From contig CM047810.1 in NCBI GenBank assembly GCA_026214975.1, positions 3,038,001 through 3,102,000 on the forward strand: a DNA stretch of 64,000 nt, read 5' to 3'. The translations under genes and the position numbers were made by a program. Source of the stretch: Gentiana macrophylla (taxonomy: Eukaryota > Streptophyta > Magnoliopsida > Gentianales > Gentianaceae). Positions 44,894-53,972 of this stretch are shown one piece after another (the first letter of the stretch is position 1; every line of letters starts with the position of its first letter). The notes under the pieces were generated by a model. The model had not been told where the DNA came from. It worked only from the letters and a program-made list of their open reading frames with translations, and did not search any database.

Positions 44894-45313
44894 CCCTTGC
44901 TCAGGACACTGAAGGAGAAGACTAGCTAGAATGTGGCGGTAAGCCCATAATTTGATATTTACTTAAAGCGATGACGGATCACCATATCACAAGAGGTCTC
45001 ATCGTACATCATGTAATGTAATGGATTTGTTTTGTGAGTACATCGCTATATCTTTATTCGCCACAGCATATCATCATTTATCGGGGTCGGCCCAAATTAA
45101 ATGCTAGTCAGACTTGGGCCTCATAAGATTGTGCCGTCTGCCCAAAAAATTTCCAATGGCCCAATTCCCTTTTCTATTATTATTTTTTTGTTTAAAGCGC
45201 GATATCCGGGATCGTCTTTGCAGTCATTTCTTTATCAAGGATAAAATCTAATCAAAGCTCTTTCAAAGATTACGTAGGAGAATCGAATCGGTAACCCGCA
45301 TTTTCAAGTCCCC

Positions 45314-45317
<4 letters not shown>

Positions 45318-45353
<36 letters not shown>
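45318..45353. repeat. Poly(T) tract
   Basis: About 36 T in a row; a second T run is at 45500-45520. Both precede the transposase-like gene. Confidence 0.9.
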
Positions 45354-45356
<3 letters not shown>

Positions 45357-45439
45357 TGGTTGGTTTCTTTGTTTGGTCGTTTTTTTTTTCCACAACAAAA
45401 GTCATTTTTAATTTACATTTACTTCCGGAAAAATAAAAT

Positions 45440-46035
45440 AAAAAACATTTTAAAACAGTAAACCCCTCTGTTCTTCCTGTTCCTCAAACCTACTCCCGGT
45501 TTTTTTTTTTTTTTTTTTTTCGTTCATTCGCCTCCGCCATTTTTCTACTGCAGTTGCCGCCGGTAATTTTTGTTGTTCTTCTTCTTTTCACATTTCATCA
45601 AATTTCGTTTAATTTCTTCCATGGTGCTTGTTGCTTTTTAGTGTGTAAACTCTTATTTTCCATATATGTTTTTTTTATAGTTTCCTTGTGAATGTTATGC
45701 TAATGGACGAAATTTCCAGCAAATCCACTGCCTTTGTAGCTATTACAGTGCATATATATTGTGGTTTCCATGAGCAACATACAGTGCATATATATATTTT
45801 GTGATTCCCTAAAAAAGAAAAACCAAAAAAATGGGTAGTGATTGTGTAATTCGTGTTTTTGTACACTAAATCAAGCACGGTTACTTATATAACTGATTCA
45901 TGGAAACTTCTGTTGAGGTAGAGCTTAGACTAAAGTATAAAGTGCATTTGGTTCATTATGAGTTTTTTTTCCCTCATCTTAGAACTGTTAGTTGTACCAT
46001 AGCTTTGATCTAGCATAATTGCGATTATTTTTTAG
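45440..46035 (+). promoter_or_regulatory. Leader exon and 5'-UTR intron upstream of the hAT-like gene
   Basis: A CT-rich stretch (45470-45562) ends CAGTTGCCGCCG|GTAATTTT, a good donor at 45563. The acceptor TTTTTTAG at 46028-46035 lies 9 bases before the ATG at 46045. The same donor could instead serve the bL33m gene, whose ATG is preceded by TTTTTCCAG at 48855-48863. Choice not possible from sequence. Confidence 0.45.
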
Positions 46036-46044
46036 GTAGAAGAA

Positions 46045-48528
46045 ATGTCAGCACGAAAGTATCCTTGTGGTAATGACAAAAGAAAGAAGAAGAAAAAGCA
46101 AGAACAATTAACACAAGCTTTAAGTGGCTCTCTTAACAAGTATTTCACATCTAGTAAGTCGAGTGAAAGTGAAACTATTTCTATTGAAAATTTGGTGCGT
46201 GAAGAAGTGGTAAATGTGAATCCCAATGATCCCATGGATATTGTTGACCACGAAGAACAAGAAGAGGCCAATACTGACATTCCTCCTGCACAAGAGCACC
46301 ATGTAGAACCTTTAGACATTTATGATCCAAATAATTGGAAGTCGGTTGATCATAATCTCATAGACTTGCTGGTGGAAAGAGGGCCAATAAGAGTCGAAAT
46401 GGAAGAATCTGAATATCCGAGGGATGATTCACATAATAAGCGACACTTTTCAAATGTGCATTATACTCGTCGCTTGCCCAACGGGGAAAAACAAGATAGA
46501 AGATGGCTTGTGTATTCAAAGTCCTCTGATAAAGTGTTTTGCTTTTGTTGTAAGCTTTTTAAGGGTAAAAAGGGAGATTCTAGATTGATTACTACCGGGT
46601 TTAGAAATTGGCACAGCATTGGAAGCAGACTCAAACAACATGAGTCAAGCAGTGAGCACATAATGTGCATGAACAAATGGATTGATTTGGAAATAAGACT
46701 GAGGCGTAATCAGACAATTGATAAAGTTGTGCAAGAGCGAATTATGGTGGAGAAAGAACATAATAGACAAGTTTTCATTCGAGTGATGGGGGCTATTAAA
46801 TGTCTTGTAAAAAACAATTTGGTTTATAGTGGATTTTCGAAGAATGGTGATGAGGAAGACAATGAAATGTTTTTAGGTCTGATTGAAATGGTTGCTGGGT
46901 TTGATCCTGTAATGCAAGTGTACTTAGAGCGTCTTGAAAGCAAGGAAATTCAGTATGACTACCTTAGCCACGAAGCTCAAATTGAATTGATTCAGTTGTT
47001 GGCTAATGAGGTGAAAAGTGCAGTACTTGAAAAGATTAAAAAGGCAAAATACTTGTCAGTTATACTTGATTGTACACGTGATGAAAGCCATGAAGAGCAA
47101 GCAGCTTTACTCATTCGTTGCGTAAATGAATATGATTTCCCTGTTAAAGTTGTAGAGTATTTCTTAGGATTTATCAAAGTTGATGATACAACGGGAACGG
47201 GGCTCTTCTTGGAACTTGAAAATGCTCTATCTGTTTTAGGATTGAACATTCAAGACATCCGAGGACAGGCTTATGGTAATGGTGTTAATGTGAAAGGGCA
47301 TCGCAAATGTATACAAAGTAGATTGCTTAGCATCAATCCTAGAGCATTTTATGCACCTCATGACTGTCATAATTTGAATCTTGCATTTTGTGATATGGCA
47401 AACTCATCTCCTAAGGCTAGAAGTTATTTTGGTTCGGTTCAATGCCTTTATAAAGTTTTTTCATCTTCAACAAAATGGTGGGACATATTGAAAAGGCATG
47501 TGAATGATCTCACACTTGAACCTTTATCTCATACTCGTTGGGAGAGCCATATTGAAAGTGTCAAAACAATCAAATATAATGCTTTGAAAATCAGGGATGC
47601 TTTGTTTGATTTAGTAAGTTCCGGAGATCCCCTAACCTCCTGTCAGGCAGAATCATTAGCTACACATGAATTTCGGAGCTTTGAGTTCGTGGTTAGCACA
47701 ATAATTTGGTACAAAGTTTTGAACGCCGTTAGTACTGTGAGTAAGACTTTTCAGAGTGAGGACTTGCAAATCGATGTTGCAATAGATCAATTGAAGGGCC
47801 TTATCGCTCGCCTTCGTGAATACAAAGAGCATGGTTTCAGGGATGCTTTGTTAGAAGCGCTAGAACTTGCTCGAGAAATGGATATTGAGCCGGTTTTTTG
47901 TGAAAGAACACATATTCATAAAAAAACACACTTTGATGATGAGGATTCAAGTGAAGAAGCCATGTGTTCTCCACAAGAGAGTTTCAGATCAGAGTACTTC
48001 TTGTATATTGTTGAGAAAGCTCTCACCTCATTTAATGAAATACTCGAGCTATTGTGTGCGTACGAAAGAAATTTCGGCTTCTTGTTTGATTTGAAAAAGT
48101 GCACGGATGATACAAGTTTGAAAAGTTCTTGTGAAAACCTTTCAAATATTTTGTCACATAACGGACAAGTTGATCTGGACGTGAATGAGTTATTTATGGA
48201 GTTAAAATTTGTTAGACATGTTTTGCCATCAGATATAGGAGGACCTATCCAAGTATTGAATTATTTGAAAAAGTGTTACGGTGGTTATCCAAACACGGAA
48301 ATTGCTTATCGAATCTTGTTGACTGTTCCGGTTACAGTTCCATCTGGGCAAAGAAGTTGTTCAAAGTTGGAGCTAGTAAAGAACTATCTTCAAAGCACAA
48401 TGTCTGAAGAATGCTTGAATGAGCTAGCTATGATATCTCTTGAGAATGACATGGTTGAGAAAATTGATTATTCTACGTTGTTTAATAAATTTGCTTCTGA
48501 ACGTGTTAGAAGACCTACTTTTAAGTAG
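46045..48528 (+). CDS. Intact hAT-superfamily transposase-like protein (TTF zinc finger, DUF4371, hAT dimerisation; ZMYM1-like)
   Basis: Uninterrupted frame of 827 residues. A basic, likely nuclear-localising N-terminus (KRKKKKKQE, 12-20) is followed by acidic linker, the TTF-type zinc finger (RRWLVYSKSSDKVFCFCCKLF to KQHESSSEH, residues 152-205), the DUF4371/RNase-H-like core (about 240-480) with VILDCTRDESHEEQ (first Asp, D342) and NPRAFYAPHDCHNLNLAFCD, and the hAT C-terminal dimerisation region (YPNTEIAYRILLTVPVTVPS...RSCSKLELVKNYLQSTMSEE, about 747-800). The motif normally written GYDN(G/A)xNM reads AYGNGVNV here, so the second conserved Asp is Gly411. An inactive but intact frame fits either domestication or a recently dead copy. 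No terminal inverted repeats or 8-bp duplications were found around it. A spliced leader is likely. Confidence 0.9.
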   Translation: MSARKYPCGNDKRKKKKKQEQLTQALSGSLNKYFTSSKSSESETISIENLVREEVVNVNPNDPMDIVDHEEQEEANTDIPPAQEHHVEPLDIYDPNNWKSVDHNLIDLLVERGPIRVEMEESEYPRDDSHNKRHFSNVHYTRRLPNGEKQDRRWLVYSKSSDKVFCFCCKLFKGKKGDSRLITTGFRNWHSIGSRLKQHESSSEHIMCMNKWIDLEIRLRRNQTIDKVVQERIMVEKEHNRQVFIRVMGAIKCLVKNNLVYSGFSKNGDEEDNEMFLGLIEMVAGFDPVMQVYLERLESKEIQYDYLSHEAQIELIQLLANEVKSAVLEKIKKAKYLSVILDCTRDESHEEQAALLIRCVNEYDFPVKVVEYFLGFIKVDDTTGTGLFLELENALSVLGLNIQDIRGQAYGNGVNVKGHRKCIQSRLLSINPRAFYAPHDCHNLNLAFCDMANSSPKARSYFGSVQCLYKVFSSSTKWWDILKRHVNDLTLEPLSHTRWESHIESVKTIKYNALKIRDALFDLVSSGDPLTSCQAESLATHEFRSFEFVVSTIIWYKVLNAVSTVSKTFQSEDLQIDVAIDQLKGLIARLREYKEHGFRDALLEALELAREMDIEPVFCERTHIHKKTHFDDEDSSEEAMCSPQESFRSEYFLYIVEKALTSFNEILELLCAYERNFGFLFDLKKCTDDTSLKSSCENLSNILSHNGQVDLDVNELFMELKFVRHVLPSDIGGPIQVLNYLKKCYGGYPNTEIAYRILLTVPVTVPSGQRSCSKLELVKNYLQSTMSEECLNELAMISLENDMVEKIDYSTLFNKFASERVRRPTFK

Positions 48529-48709
48529 CATCCCGCAAAAATATTTGAAGTAAGTTCAAATTATCCTTTTTGCATATACCCTTTCCTTTAGTGTGATAAC
48601 TTTTTCTTTCAAAAATTAAATCCAATACTGTGTGGATGTATTTCTGCTTGATTCTCTTTTTTTCTCTTATTTTAAGGCATTTGTTTGTAGTGATTTTTTT
48701 AGATAGTTT

Positions 48710-48855
48710 TTAAAGAAAAATGCTTTGTGCACAACACATCTTACACCATTGATTATGATGGTACCCTCAATGAGTCCTACACCGTAAGATGTGTCGTGTT
48801 CTGTTGTGTCCATTTTTTGTTGCGGACATAGCATTACTCGATTAATAGCGTAACT
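48710..48855. mobile_element. MITE-like element of the TGTTGTGTC family
   Basis: ACAACACATCTTACACCAT on the left pairs with CCGTAAGATGTGTCGTGTT on the right as an imperfect inverted repeat. Words are shared with the array in the GATL intron. It sits just before the acceptor used by the bL33m leader. Confidence 0.5.
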
Positions 48856-48889
48856 TTTTCCAGTTTGTGCTTTTTGAAGGATATTAGCA

Positions 48890-49072
48890 ATGGGAGACAA
48901 GAAGAAGGCAGGTTCCATTTTGGTGAGGCTTGTTTCTGCTGCTGGAACAGGTTTCTTCTATGTAGTCAAGAAGACCAAGAGGCTTCAGACTAGCCAGACT
49001 AAGCTCGAGTTTCGCAAGTATGATCCTCGTGTCAATCGTCACGTTCTCTTCACCGAGGCAAAGATGAAATGA
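48890..49072 (+). CDS. bL33m: Mitochondrial large-subunit ribosomal protein bL33m
   Basis: Complete 60-residue protein, [23 protein letters not shown] at the start, then YVVKKTKRL and [23 protein letters not shown] at the end, the L33 signature in its non-zinc-binding form (no paired Cys). Bacterial-type L33 is a small basic protein near the E site of the large subunit; plant nuclear copies of this length serve mitochondria. The leader is probably spliced: TTTTTCCAG ends at 48863, 27 bases before the ATG. The hAT-like gene ends only 360 bp upstream on the same strand. Confidence 0.92.
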   Translation: MGDKKKAGSILVRLVSAAGTGFFYVVKKTKRLQTSQTKLEFRKYDPRVNRHVLFTEAKMK

Positions 49073-49758
49073 ATGTTTTTAAATTTTTTTTTTAGCTTAT
49101 TTATAAGAATTGCTCTTACTTATTTTGATGGCAACCATTGTTGAATGCTGCTGTGTTGTCTGAGGAATATGTTGTTGTCCTCTTAGACTTGAATTATGCA
49201 ATATCAGCTGATTTTTTTGTTTGTCTGAAGAGATATTCTCTTTGGGTGAAAGTGGTCTATTTTGATGGTGTTTGTTTATGTGTTATTTTCCATATTTGTG
49301 TGATGTTTCTGGTGTAGTTATTGGCACTATAGTGAAATCCACTGTGGCACTACATTTTTTTAGATGTCTACTAAAATCGAATTTCGAGTTTTATATTCGA
49401 TTTTTCAGAGCTTGAATGCCGCGGGTGTGCCCAAAATAAAATAAATAATACTTGAAGAAAACTAACAACTAGTTAAGCGACATCAAAGCATTGTCATTTG
49501 ATGGTGAGACGATCTTTTGTTTTCTATCTTGCCTTAGGCATGACTTATATTTTATACAATAATCAATCATTGTCAACTTTCTATTATCATGTAAAATGTG
49601 GATGATTCTTGCATGGTTACTTCATTTGAGGAGTTGTACCGTGTGGATGAATCTGGACCATACAGTTTGAATTCAAATTAAATTTGTGTGATCCAAGTTC
49701 ATCAACATGTTTTATACTAGAAATTGAGTCACTAGGGAAGAATTTCCGTAAGAGTTTC
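49073..49758. other. bL33m 3' flank
   Basis: 3' UTR and spacer. At 49318-49434 a degenerate GGCACTATAG...GTGTGCCC segment with AATCGAATTTCGAG/ATTCGATTTTTC arms resembles the ERD6 intron MITEs. No gene. Confidence 0.5.
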
Positions 49759-50020
49759 CCAAAATGTAAGTCCGTTTGGATTTTTTTCATAAAGATTAAG
49801 AAAGTTGGTTAAATTGGTTATGTGTCATTAATTTGATTTGATGAAAAAATCTAAAATGACCTTTGACAATTATTAATGCAAATAGTGAATAATGGATGAT
49901 TATATAATAAATGAAGGGTAAAAGAATAAAAATGTAATAAATGTTTCATTGGTTTTTTAAATAGATTTACATTATGAGACAAAACAATAAAGCTAAACGG
50001 ATTTATATTTTGGGACGGAT
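49759..50020. mobile_element. Stowaway-like MITE, diverged
   Basis: Left CCCAAAATGTAAGTCCGTTT and right AAACGGATTTATATTTTGGG form near-perfect inverted repeats. Confidence 0.65.
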
Positions 50021-52170
50021 TTAATACTAGGTAAGAAGTTAAAAAAAAAGACTGCATTAATTATATCACTGAGGTTTTTGAATCATTGCATCCTTAAAGT
50101 CATATCATTTAATAACATTTTTAATAACCGTGTTTTTATAAATGTCTTAGATATTTAGGAACGGATGGAGTAATAGTTTTGAATTTTGATCATTCTTGAT
50201 CAATCATATAACATTGCTTACAAATTCAAGTTCACAAACTTGACTAAACTCCTTCTAACCGCCACAATGGAAGATTACCAACCCCTCACAAGTCACACCC
50301 TCCAAGTCCCCAACAACCCCTCCCGGCCTCCCCGATCACATTCCTGGGGCATAAAAGTAATAATAGCCGGCTGGGGACTATTGAAAAATGACAAAAATTT
50401 AGGGTTTTGATTTTTCTTTTGGTCCAATGTGTTATTGGTCTAAACACATAACATATCTTTTAAGAACATTGATTTTTTTTCCCGAAACATCCCGCTTTGA
50501 TAAATTGGCCTAATGCATGCATCCTCTGAAAATATATTTTTAGTTCTTTCAACATGAAAACACAATATAAGTATGTGTGATTTAGTATAGATTTAAAAAT
50601 AAAATAAATCATCTCCCATTATCCTCAATTCAAAGTCATCAAAGCCCTATTTTCAACATTTTGCACCTGGAAATCAACATGCATGTAGGTTTGAAAAAAG
50701 GAAAAAAAAAAAAAATACGAAAGGGATACAGTGGCGGCTCCAAATAGAAAGGATTGGGTCACTTGACCCCTTTAAATTTAAAAAGAAAATCATATGCATT
50801 TTTTTACACTAGTTAAATTTTTTATAGTCTAATACATATTATTTCACCTACTAATTTTTGTAAATATTAACTCTTGACATATAATCATATTTAGATTTTT
50901 AAATTAATATTTATAAGTTTATAATTAATACGATGTGCCGTTATCAATCCCCGACCTATACCGAGAATTCATGCAGCGGTCCATGAAGGGATACATACCC
51001 TGAAGTCAATTCCCGAAACCTCACAAAAATGAAATCATCACCCTTCATTTATGTTTTTTTCTCTTTCTCTTGTCTTGTCAGGAAGGCAACATACGGCTAG
51101 GATTAAATTACTTTTTGTGGTGAATAAATTTAGTGGATGCAACATTATTGGAAAACAAAAACATGCGTACATGTTCAAAAGTATTTTCTTTTAACCAGGG
51201 TAGCATTAGTTTCACGATAAACGATTACAATAAAGGACCAGAACTTCATTTATAATGGTTTGAGACATATTTATTGATACGAGTCAGAGCCTAAACTCTA
51301 GATTAGTTAGGCAAGTTGGTCCCGAAAACCCCAGTGGCTTTAAGAAAAAGGAAAAAGAAAAAACAACAAATCCAGAGGAATAGTCAGACTATGTAAGCAT
51401 GACCAAGACTAAACTCCGAATTAGTTGATCCCCGGTCCCGGATACTCAAGCTTAAGCAAAGAAAAAAAATGATATAACAGTACATATAATAGCGTGAAAC
51501 CTATTGATTATTGATTAATGATAGTTCCATGTTACATGGCACAACAGACATTTACCCCTTTGATAATAACGTGAAATCTGTTGATTAACACGTGTTTCAT
51601 TATAATTAATGATATAAAATTATGTTGTGTCTATTTTTATATGTAATCGATATTTTTAAATTATATAAAAATATATCGTGTCACTTTATCGCGATTATTT
51701 TGGTGTGGTACACCGTACACAGCAACACAAATTTCGTCCCACCCCAATTCCAGTCGTTCCAAGTTACTGTAATTTTTATGTATATTTGGAACAAAACTTC
51801 TACATTACCATTTTTTTCTTAGGTTTGAATATAACAACATTCAAACCTTATAATAACAACATGATATTTCTTAGATTCGTAACAAGACACTTAGAACTTG
51901 ACACTTCTGACAGTTTGCTATCCCTTTGTCAAAAAAATAATAATAATAAAATACAAATAAAAAAATAACGATCGTGACACAACGAATGATACTATAAATT
52001 TTTATACCATTGATCACAAAATAAATCCACTATAATCAAGACTATAAAAATATATTGTGTCACTCATTGTATAACAATCGTTGTAATAGTCTAAAAAATA
52101 TTAAAAGTTAAAACTGACAAATTATTCTCCAAATGTACGGTACACATACTTTTGTCTGGTGGTGGTGTAT
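50021..52170. other. Repeat-rich spacer
   Basis: A 47-codon ORF starting MEDYQPLTSHTLQVPNN (ATG 50267) is not recognised. CAGTGGCGGCTCC at 50729 looks like a hAT terminus. 51270-51450 holds two diverged copies of a CTAAACTC(T/C)(A/G)GATTAGTT...GGTCCCG segment. 51960-52090 has GTGACACAACGAATG and TTGTGTCACTCATTG, related to the GATL intron array. No gene accepted. Confidence 0.5.
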
Positions 52171-52178
52171 CAAGTAAC

Positions 52179-52692
52179 TAGACATGTAAATGAGCCTTAA
52201 AGTTCGATTCGATTCGGCGTGTTCGGCTCGAAAAAGTTCGGTTCGGGGATCGGCTCGTATCATCAAACGTAGAATAGGGCCTTGGCAATTGGTATTCGGA
52301 CAAACGAGCTGAACATGTTTGAACATGTTCGGCTCGTAGAGATATTCTGAGTATTTTTGGACACGTTATGTTATATTTTGGAATAGGGCCTTGAACATTT
52401 TGGACATGTTATGTTATATTTTGGGACATGTAATGTATTATTTTGGTTTTGGACATGTATTTTTGAACTAGAATTATTTATTGGGTATTTTTGAATTTTC
52501 GGACCGAACATGTTCGAACTATTCAATACGAATAATACCGAATTTTTTCCTTTTTTTTAAGTTCGAGCCGAACCGAATCCTGATATTTTAGGCTCAAAAA
52601 TTTCGAGCCGAATCGAGCCATGTATTCGAATATGTTCGAGCCAAACCGAACTACTCAATGGTTCAGTAGGGTTCGGCTCGTTTACAGGCTTA
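52179..52692. mobile_element. hAT-type MITE with 8-bp target duplication
   Basis: 514 bp. CAAGTAAC flanks it at 52171-52178 and 52693-52700. Ends TAGACATGTAAATGAGCC and GGCTCGTTTACAGGCTTA pair with four mismatches over 18 bases. The interior is rich in TTCGGCTCG-like words on one strand in the left half and CGAGCCGAA-like words in the right half, so it folds back on itself. No coding capacity. Confidence 0.85.
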
Positions 52693-53035
52693 CAAGTAAC
52701 CAATATGTTTTCGACACAAATATGTATAGGATACACAATTAAGGGCGAATTTGTAGTTTTTGAAGTTGTATACATGATTTGTATATGCATATCAATAACT
52801 TTGATATGTGAAATGAAAAATCTTGTAGAAAATCGAGTAAATATAAACTAGAATAATGAATGAAATATTGTCCGAAATCATGAAAATTTAAAAATAAATA
52901 AAAATTAAAGGAACCCATCCTTGTAGTTTTTATATATATTTATATATGTAATCTGTACCCAAGGACGTAGTCATGTTGAGGGCTTAGAGTGATTAAGCCT
53001 ATCCGGTTGTTATTTTTTATACACCAAAAAACCTA

Positions 53036-53309
53036 CTCATTCCGTCTCATTTTATTTGTCCATGTTTCCTTTTTGGTTTGTCCCAAAATAAGTGTCCACT
53101 TTGTGCATTAATTGCTAAATTTCTTCAAATACCCTTTTCTCTTTACAATATTTACAATAAAAAATGTGTAGCATTAAATGCTCCAACAACAACTTAAAGG
53201 GCAAAAGTGTAAAAATATTAGATCAATTAATATGATTCAAAGCATTAATTACACTTTTCTTAATCTGTGTGAAAAGTCAAACAGGACAAATAAAATGGGA
53301 CGGAGGGAA
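53036..53309. mobile_element. Stowaway-like MITE, 274 bp
   Basis: Ends CTCATTCCGTCTCATTTTAT and ATAAAATGGGACGGAGGGAA; TA at 53034-53035 and 53310-53311. Interior nearly the same as the element at 60033-60308. Confidence 0.9.
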
Positions 53310-53708
53310 TATATAATTCAGGTCAACCCAATCAGTCATCTTAATGAGCCCACCCGAGAATATATAGATAGTCCATTAGCCCGTCTAAAAATAAATTTCT
53401 GGCTCCGTTATTTTCTGTACCGTATCTTATAGTTTTAAATAATCCTGCACTTACGTATATCTTAAATGTGTATCTTGTATCTGTGTATCCGTATTTATAC
53501 AACCTCGCTCTAAATTCCACTGCCATCAGTGACGAACACATGATCTAAAATAGAGAGGATAATGAAAATTTTAGAGGGACAAATAAAAAAATAAAAAAAG
53601 AGCAAACAAAATAAATAATACATATATTAATATATTTTCCAGAGGAATTCATATACTCCCCATCCATTTGTTAATAGAAAAGAGTTAGCATCTTGAAACT
53701 TCAAATTG

Positions 53709-53767
53709 TTGACCCACCTACATCTTCTCCATTTGTTTATTCACCAATAATTTCTTTCATTATAAAT
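53709..53767 (+). promoter_or_regulatory. Candidate DXS promoter: W-box, CCAAT and TATA
   Basis: TTGACC (W-box core) at 53709-53714, CCAAT at 53744-53748 and TATAAAT at 53761-53767, about 210 bp upstream of the DXS ATG. The following CTCACAACAACACC fits a transcription start near 53790. Confidence 0.5.
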
Positions 53768-53972
53768 TCTTGTACTCTCACAACAACACCTTACTTACAG
53801 TAACTTCTTTTGTTTTTTGGCTTCTGCAATTTGAAAATTGGGTTCAATTTTTGCTAACTAACTTGATTGCTTTTCGATCAGTGAACCTTAAATATACCTC
53901 TTTTTTTTTGGGTGGGATTTTAAAGTCAAAGTTGGTTTTGCAATTTGTGTTAATTATATACATAATATATCA

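Noticed and set aside
50267..50410. 47-codon ORF starting MEDYQPLTSHTLQ
   Set aside because: The start looks protein-like (membrane-anchored enzyme N-termini can look similar), but there is no continuation, no splice partner and no recognised family.
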